From NCBI GenBank assembly GCA_913056175.1, contig CAJXLM010000024.1:1-39538 (forward strand): a stretch of 39,538 nt of DNA, in the 5' to 3' direction. This stretch comes from an uncultured Opitutia bacterium (GTDB taxonomy: Bacteria > Verrucomicrobiota > Verrucomicrobiia > Opitutales > Puniceicoccaceae). A program made the translations under genes and the position numbers. The notes beneath the pieces were generated by a model. The model had not been told where the DNA came from, ran no database searches, and saw only the letters and a list, made by a program, of their open reading frames with translations. Of the stretch, positions 35,449 to 39,538 are shown piece by piece. Position 1 is the stretch's first letter; every line of letters starts with the position of its first letter.

Positions 35449-35486
35449 CAAGCCGGGAGCCGGGGTCAATTCCGGCTCCCGGCTTG
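35449..35486 (-). terminator. Perfect 15 bp hairpin between MFS gene and glpF
   Basis: CAAGCCGGGAGCCGG (35449-35463) pairs fully with CCGGCTCCCGGCTTG (35472-35486); the loop is 8 nt. It begins about 20 bp past the MFS stop (minus strand). The sequence after the stem lacks a T-run. It is most likely the end of the MFS/AspA-like transcript. Confidence 0.6.
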
Positions 35487-35508
35487 GGATGCCCGGCCTA
35501 CCGGACCC

Positions 35509-36825
35509 CTACTGCGAGGAATGAGGGTCCAGGAGGGTCGGCTCGAGCTCCGGCTTACAGTAGGTCTCGCGGATCAGGAATATGCTGATGGCGAGGGCGA
35601 TCAGGCAGAGGATCGGGATGTAGGCGAGGGCGTAGTTGAAGTTCTGCGCCGTGAAGTCCGTGCCCCCGTCCGTCATAGTGATCGTCACGAGGAGTCCGAA
35701 CAGGACCGGGTTCACCGTGTCGAAGAGGAGCATGAGCCCGTTGTTCAGCCCCATCGAAGTCGCGCTGAGCCGGTCCGAGACCTTTTCCACGATGGTGGCA
35801 AAGCCCACGTTCTGGGCACCGCCCGCGAGGCCGATCACGAAGAAGATGCTGCCGAAGACGAGGAGGCCCCCGCTGGGCACGGCCCAGAGGGCGGTGGTGG
35901 CGAGGAAGGCGAGCACGGCCATGACGATGAGCACGCCCTGGCGGCGCCTCATGCTGTCCGAGATGTACCCGGCGATCGGACAACCGACCGCGTAGCCGAT
36001 CCAAAGTACCGAGTCGAGATCACTCGCCTGGTCGTGGGGAAGGCCCTTGGCGATGAGGACGCGGGTCCCCCAGATCGCTCCGAGGGTGGCAATGGAGGTG
36101 TAGATGAGGGCCGAATAGAGGGCCACGTACCAGGCCTGACGCGTCTTCAGGAGCATTCCCACTTGCTGGCCGACCGAGAGCTTGGGCAGCAGGAAGCGGA
36201 TTTCACCGTTCTGTTTGGCCTTGCGCCCGCGGAGAAAGAGGGCGCACAGAATCGTGAGGACGAAACCGAAGAAGCCCAGGGAGGAGATCGCGGTACGCCA
36301 GCCGATGTCCCCGTCCTGGAGCACGGCGACAAGGGGACCGCCGGCGAGGATGGGCCCGAGGGTCCCGATGAACTGCGAGAGTCCGGCGAACAGCCCGAAG
36401 TTCTTCCGGGGGAACCAGTCGCGCGCGACTACGAGGAGGATGAGGAAGGCGAAGGAGGACCCGAAGCCCATGAGGAGCCGGGCGGCCAGGCCGACCCCGA
36501 AGTTGGTGGCGCCGGCGAGGAGGAGGGCGGAGAGGCCACAGAGGACCGTGGCAATGATCGCGGTGATCTTCACCCCGAATCGGTCCACGATGACCCCGAC
36601 TGGCACTTGCATGATGCCGTAGGTCAGGTAGTAGGCCGAACCGAGGATGGAGAAGGTGGTCGCGTTGAGCTGGAGGGCCTGGACGATCTCCGGCTCCAGG
36701 GTGCCGAAGAAAGTGCGCAGGAAGAACTCGTAGAGGAAGAAGAGGGAGGCGATCCCCCAGATGAACAGGCCAATGAAGCGGATCCGGTCGGCGCCTCCGC
36801 CTCCGGGTTGGACGGTGCCACTCAT
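35509..36825 (-). CDS. Major facilitator superfamily transporter
   Basis: The protein has 438 residues from ATG 36825, with about twelve membrane helices. The motif-A loop GVIVDRFGVKI is between helices 2 and 3, and a central soluble loop (RGRKAKQNGEIRFLLP) is at the half-way point. A second-half motif ISDSMRRRQG is present. The first half resembles organic-anion/proton symporters, but the substrate cannot be named. It lies 13 bp downstream of the AspA/AstE-like gene and is probably co-transcribed. That suggests it may carry the substrate or product of that protein. Confidence 0.9.
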   Translation of the reverse strand: MSGTVQPGGGGADRIRFIGLFIWGIASLFFLYEFFLRTFFGTLEPEIVQALQLNATTFSILGSAYYLTYGIMQVPVGVIVDRFGVKITAIIATVLCGLSALLLAGATNFGVGLAARLLMGFGSSFAFLILLVVARDWFPRKNFGLFAGLSQFIGTLGPILAGGPLVAVLQDGDIGWRTAISSLGFFGFVLTILCALFLRGRKAKQNGEIRFLLPKLSVGQQVGMLLKTRQAWYVALYSALIYTSIATLGAIWGTRVLIAKGLPHDQASDLDSVLWIGYAVGCPIAGYISDSMRRRQGVLIVMAVLAFLATTALWAVPSGGLLVFGSIFFVIGLAGGAQNVGFATIVEKVSDRLSATSMGLNNGLMLLFDTVNPVLFGLLVTITMTDGGTDFTAQNFNYALAYIPILCLIALAISIFLIRETYCKPELEPTLLDPHSSQ

Positions 36826-36838
36826 GTGGAAGGTGGGT

Positions 36839-37936
36839 TCAGCTCTCCGCGGAGTCGCTTCCCGCTTCCGCCGGAAGCTCCTGCTCGCTCCAGGTCTGGA
36901 GGGTCGTGGCAGCCCGCTCAATCTGGGCAAAGCGTGCCAGCCGGATGAGCGGATCGCCCTCGTAGACCATGGGAACCTCGTTGCGGCCGACGACCACCGC
37001 GTCCGTCGGGGCCTTCGCTGTCACCTCCTGATAACTTCCGAACGGCTCGCGGATATCGGCGAGCTTCTGTCCGGAGGAAACTTGGTCCCCGAGTTGCACC
37101 TGGGCTTCGGCAATCCCGCTCTTCGTTGCGTAGACCCACTCGCTGCTCTCGGCGATGAGCGGCTGGCGCGGCAGCTCCACGGGTTCGCTTTCCCGGGAGG
37201 GGAGCATGCCGAGCCGGGCGAGGAGGTGGGCGAGGCCTTCCTGACCGAGCCGGATGGCGTGCGGGTTCGTGTGCATGGCCTCACCGGCTCGGTAGCTGAG
37301 GATGTTCTGCCCACCGGTGCGGGCGACTTCCTGCACCGTGCCGGGCTCGGCACGCTCGTCGACGATCACCGAGACGGGGAAGTCCGCCGCCAGCTCCCGG
37401 TTGCCGGGGGTGCCGAAGTCGGTGTGGATGTGCGGGAGAGTGTTGTGGTGCATCTCCCCGGAGCTGAACTCCACGGCGAGTTGGCAGTGCTGGAAGAGAC
37501 TGTCCACGAAGAGGTGGGCAAGGCGCTCGGAGTACCGACCCTCCACATCCCCGGGAAAGGCATTCTCAAGGCGCTGGCCCCCGGGCAGGTCGGGACGGCG
37601 GTTGAGCAGGCCGTACACGTTCAACACGGGCGCAGCGAGGATCCGCCCGTGCAGGTCGTTGAGGTCATCGAGTTCGAGGAAATTGCGGATGATCTCGAGG
37701 CCGTTGAATTCGTCGCCTCGCATCGTCGCGAACAGCAGTACGGTCGGCCCTTCGTGCTTCCCGTTGATCACCCGGATGGGCATGTAGAGCGGGGCGAAGC
37801 CGAGTAGCTCCGGCATGGGCAGTCCGAGAGAGGCGGACTCGCCGGCGTTGATGTGGGTGTCGAGGAGCGAAAACCGGTGATTCTTCTTGCCGGTGCAGAG
37901 ATCGCGGAGCTCCTGAAGTCGGTCTTGGTGAGCCAT
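36839..37936 (-). CDS. AspA/AstE-family carboxypeptidase-like protein with altered zinc site
   Basis: The protein has 365 residues from ATG 37936, which has an AGGAAG ribosome site; the upstream frame to 38053 is rejected. The N-terminal domain has the fold of succinylglutamate desuccinylases/aspartoacylases: GPTVLLFATMRGDEFNG. The family has GxHGxE; here residue 73 is Arg and Glu 76 is kept. The second ligand region, normally DLHTGS....LPHI, reads EFSSGEMHHNTLPHI, with Ser 158 in the His place. Two of three metal ligands thus seem lost, though four other His follow. A C-terminal biotinyl-like barrel (VQLGDQVSSGQKLADI) is typical of the family. It pairs with the MFS gene. Confidence 0.85.
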   Translation of the reverse strand: MAHQDRLQELRDLCTGKKNHRFSLLDTHINAGESASLGLPMPELLGFAPLYMPIRVINGKHEGPTVLLFATMRGDEFNGLEIIRNFLELDDLNDLHGRILAAPVLNVYGLLNRRPDLPGGQRLENAFPGDVEGRYSERLAHLFVDSLFQHCQLAVEFSSGEMHHNTLPHIHTDFGTPGNRELAADFPVSVIVDERAEPGTVQEVARTGGQNILSYRAGEAMHTNPHAIRLGQEGLAHLLARLGMLPSRESEPVELPRQPLIAESSEWVYATKSGIAEAQVQLGDQVSSGQKLADIREPFGSYQEVTAKAPTDAVVVGRNEVPMVYEGDPLIRLARFAQIERAATTLQTWSEQELPAEAGSDSAES

Positions 37937-38407
37937 TGGCTTCCTGGGTTGGTGATCGTGGAAGAGAAACGATCCTCGGTGGAACCGCTCGGAAAGGACT
38001 GCTACCGTCGGAGCATTTTCTCCCCAATGGCAAGGGAACTTTTTCGCCGTCACGCCGCAGCCCCCGCCCCTGTGGGCCTCAAGAAGGATTATTTTTTGTT
38101 CCTCGCCGATTTTCGTCGCTCATCGGGTGGGGCGCGAAGAGCTCGGAAGGCGAGCACGGTCGGGCGGGGAAACAATCAGTCGACGGTCGACCAGACCGCC
38201 GTGCAGCCGTGGCGGAAGAACCTCTCGGGGGGCCGGAATCCATTGCACCGGGGAAAGCGTCCGGTCCGAGTAACCGTTCCCCATCCAGGCACGCCCCAGT
38301 CTCACTCTCGCCCGAATCCCAATCGAAAACTTCTCTCCAAGAAATTAACCCCCCCCCTCCCCACCGCGCCCAACCCACCCAAGTTCCCTCCAAAGCCGCA
38401 AGCGATC
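37937..38407. other. Intergenic region before the right array
   Basis: No gene is seen. The first 100 bp must hold the promoter of the AspA-like gene, but I cannot pick out a -35/-10 pair. Notable stretches are an AT-rich run near 38085-38100, paired GTCGAC sites near 38178-38191 and a run of C near 38347-38360. The hairpin array begins at about 38408. Confidence 0.5.
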
Positions 38408-39349
38408 GGCAGGGAAGCATCGAAGACGGCGACATGGATATGCCGAACGCACAGCACGGAAGCGCCGAAAGGCGTGGCATGGATGTGCCGGGGGCGCAGC
38501 AGGAAACGACGGAAAGCATAGCATCGGCGTCATTCCCCAAAAAACCCGAGCCCATCCCCTCCCGCGCCACTACCCCGAGCCAAAGCGCAGAAGAGCGCCA
38601 GAGGCGTAGCATGGCTCAGTTCCCGGAAAAAACCCGAGCCCACTCCCTGCTGCGGGCCCCCGCCCGCTCGCCCGCCGTGGCCCCCACCGCCCTGCCGCGC
38701 CCCGGGCGTTCCCCTGCCCGCAAGCCCGCGACGCCCCGACCCCCAAGGTTACCCCGCCGCTCGGCGCCACCACCCCAAAAGGAGCGTAGGGGAGCGGCGA
38801 AAGGAGCGGCCCAGCATTGCCGAAGGCACAAAGCATGGGAACGCAGCAGAGATAGGCCGCAGGCCCAGAAGAGAAGCGTCAGAAGAGGCAGTATGATTCA
38901 AATCCCCGAAAAAACCCGAATCCACCCCATGCCGCGGGCATAGCTCGCTCCCCCGCCCTGGGCTCCACCCACCCCCCTGCCGCGCCGCAGGCGCTCCCAT
39001 GGCCGCAACGCACCGCCTGCCCACGCCACTACTCCGAGCGAAGCGCAAGGAAGCGCCGAATGGCGCGGCATGGATGTGCCGGGGGCACAGCATGGAAGCG
39101 CTGGAAAGCGCGGCAGTGATCTACCGGAAGGCCCGACAGAAAAACGCCGGAAGGCGCAGCCTGGTTGAATTCCCCTAAAAACCTGAACCCATCCCATGCC
39201 GCAGGTCCCCGCCCGCTCCCCTGCCGTGGTCCCCGCCCACTCCCATGCCGCGCCACAGGCGCTCCTATGCCCACGGGCCCGCAACGCCACGGATGCCCTC
39301 AGACACCCCAACCTCCGGGACGCCCAGGACCCCCGGGACGCCGAAGCTG
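38408..39349 (-). repeat. Right array of short hairpin-linker repeats (REP/BIME-like), inverted copy of the left array
   Basis: Read on the minus strand, this follows a RAYT stop exactly as the left array does, and it matches the left array over hundreds of bases (for example GGGCTTGCGGGCAGGGGAAC). Units of 22-23 bp read on the plus strand include GCGCC-GAAA-GGCGT (38462-38475), TGTGCC/GGCGCA (38484-38498), GCGCC/GGCGC (39053-39066), TGTGCC/GGCACA (39075-39089) and GCGCT/AGCGC (39098-39111). They are separated by GGCATGGA-type linkers. At least three composite copies occur (near 38408-38740, 38820-39030, 39050-39300). Each has a central GGTTC...GAACC type stem with a T-rich side. Confidence 0.85.
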
Positions 39350-39538
39350 TTACTTGAGCATCGTCCGCCGCCACGGCTGGGCGCCCCAAAGGGGGATGTC
39401 GACCTCCTCGACGGGGACCGCTCGCGGTGCTCCCGCCCAGCGGGCGCGGTGGCGGCGTACGTAGGCCTCGGAGCCGGCGATCACCCGTCGGGCCATCGCC
39501 TCCTCGATCTCCCGGGGCGGAGCCCGGCCGCCCCGGAC
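39350..39538 (-). CDS. RAYT (REP-associated tyrosine transposase), C-terminal fragment
   Basis: A minus-strand frame enters from the window end and encodes 62 residues before TAA. It contains RRVIAGSEAYVRRHRARW and ends PWRRTMLK. It matches the C-terminal part of the complete RAYT at 3832-4770 (RRVIAGSEAFVRRHQARW). Its last 20 residues are identical to the fragment at 1-63. The nuclease domain is outside the window, so activity cannot be judged. The hairpin array begins within about 100 bp of the stop, as on the left side. This suggests the RAYT 3' end and its array behave as one cassette. Confidence 0.85.
   Translation of the reverse strand, partial: VRGGRAPPREIEEAMARRVIAGSEAYVRRHRARWAGAPRAVPVEEVDIPLWGAQPWRRTMLK

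Noticed and set aside
33877-36948. A 1023-codon plus-strand frame
   Set aside because: It is antisense to the VOC dioxygenase, glycerol facilitator and MFS genes, all well supported; its composition is Glu/Gly/Asp-rich low complexity expected from antisense of GC-rich genes.
38408-39349. CRISPR array
   Set aside because: Repeats are 22-23 bp hairpins with only the linker conserved, there are no unique 30 bp spacers and no cas genes; the hairpin-linker pattern fits REP-like elements.

Overview
The window is about 39.5 kb of high-GC chromosomal DNA from a Gram-negative, oxygen-using bacterium. O2-dependent HemF, an ExbB/ExbD pair, a PagL-like outer-membrane protein and YidD support that reading. 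The GTP-type PEP carboxykinase, the RAYT-type transposase-like genes and the general gene style suggest Verrucomicrobiota or a relative. That placement is inferred from style and is not proven. Most of the window is ordinary chromosomal housekeeping. I saw no rRNA, tRNA, CRISPR array, prophage or classical IS element.

Layout, left to right. Positions 1-760 hold the 3' end of a REP-associated tyrosine transposase (RAYT) gene followed by an array of small hairpin repeats. Positions 1012-5926 hold an HTH regulator, a YkuD-type L,D-transpeptidase, aspartate-semialdehyde dehydrogenase (divergent), a complete but apparently HUH-less RAYT and a SpoU rRNA methyltransferase. Positions 6057-7063 hold two small heat-shock genes behind a sigma-54-like promoter. 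Positions 7266-13513 hold a tight minus-strand cluster: coaB, sensor kinase, NtrC-type regulator, periplasmic binding protein, hemF, hemE. A lone plus-strand membrane protein follows. Positions 14604-29802 are one long minus-strand block. In transcription order it holds LMW phosphatase, fructosamine kinase, a TPR protein, exbB, exbD, a membrane-anchored unknown, tatD, hemH, a hemX/ccsA-like gene, hemA, rnr, a DUF456 protein, lipB, a PagL-like protein and lipA. Positions 29948-33539 hold plus-strand radC, aroK, yidD and pckG. Positions 33526-37936 hold minus-strand VOC dioxygenase, glycerol facilitator, MFS transporter and an AspA/AstE-like protein. Positions 38408-39538 mirror the left end: hairpin array plus the 3' end of another RAYT gene in opposite orientation.

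Functional themes. Four heme genes (hemA, hemE, hemF, hemH) plus a HemX/CcsA-like protein cover parts of tetrapyrrole synthesis and probably cytochrome c maturation. lipA and lipB make lipoate. The LMW phosphatase and fructosamine kinase overlap and could form a protein-deglycation pair. The TPR, ExbB, ExbD and anchored-unknown genes look like a proton-motive-force-driven envelope machine with a non-standard third component.

The most unusual feature is the pair of inverted RAYT/hairpin cassettes at the window ends. Their repeats are 22-23 bp hairpin-plus-linker units. The linker is conserved, while the stem arms vary in compensating ways. The units run in one orientation, then a central stem, then the opposite orientation. 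Gene starts were chosen by family length, overlaps and Shine-Dalgarno sequences; most genes here have weak SD sites, so several starts are uncertain.
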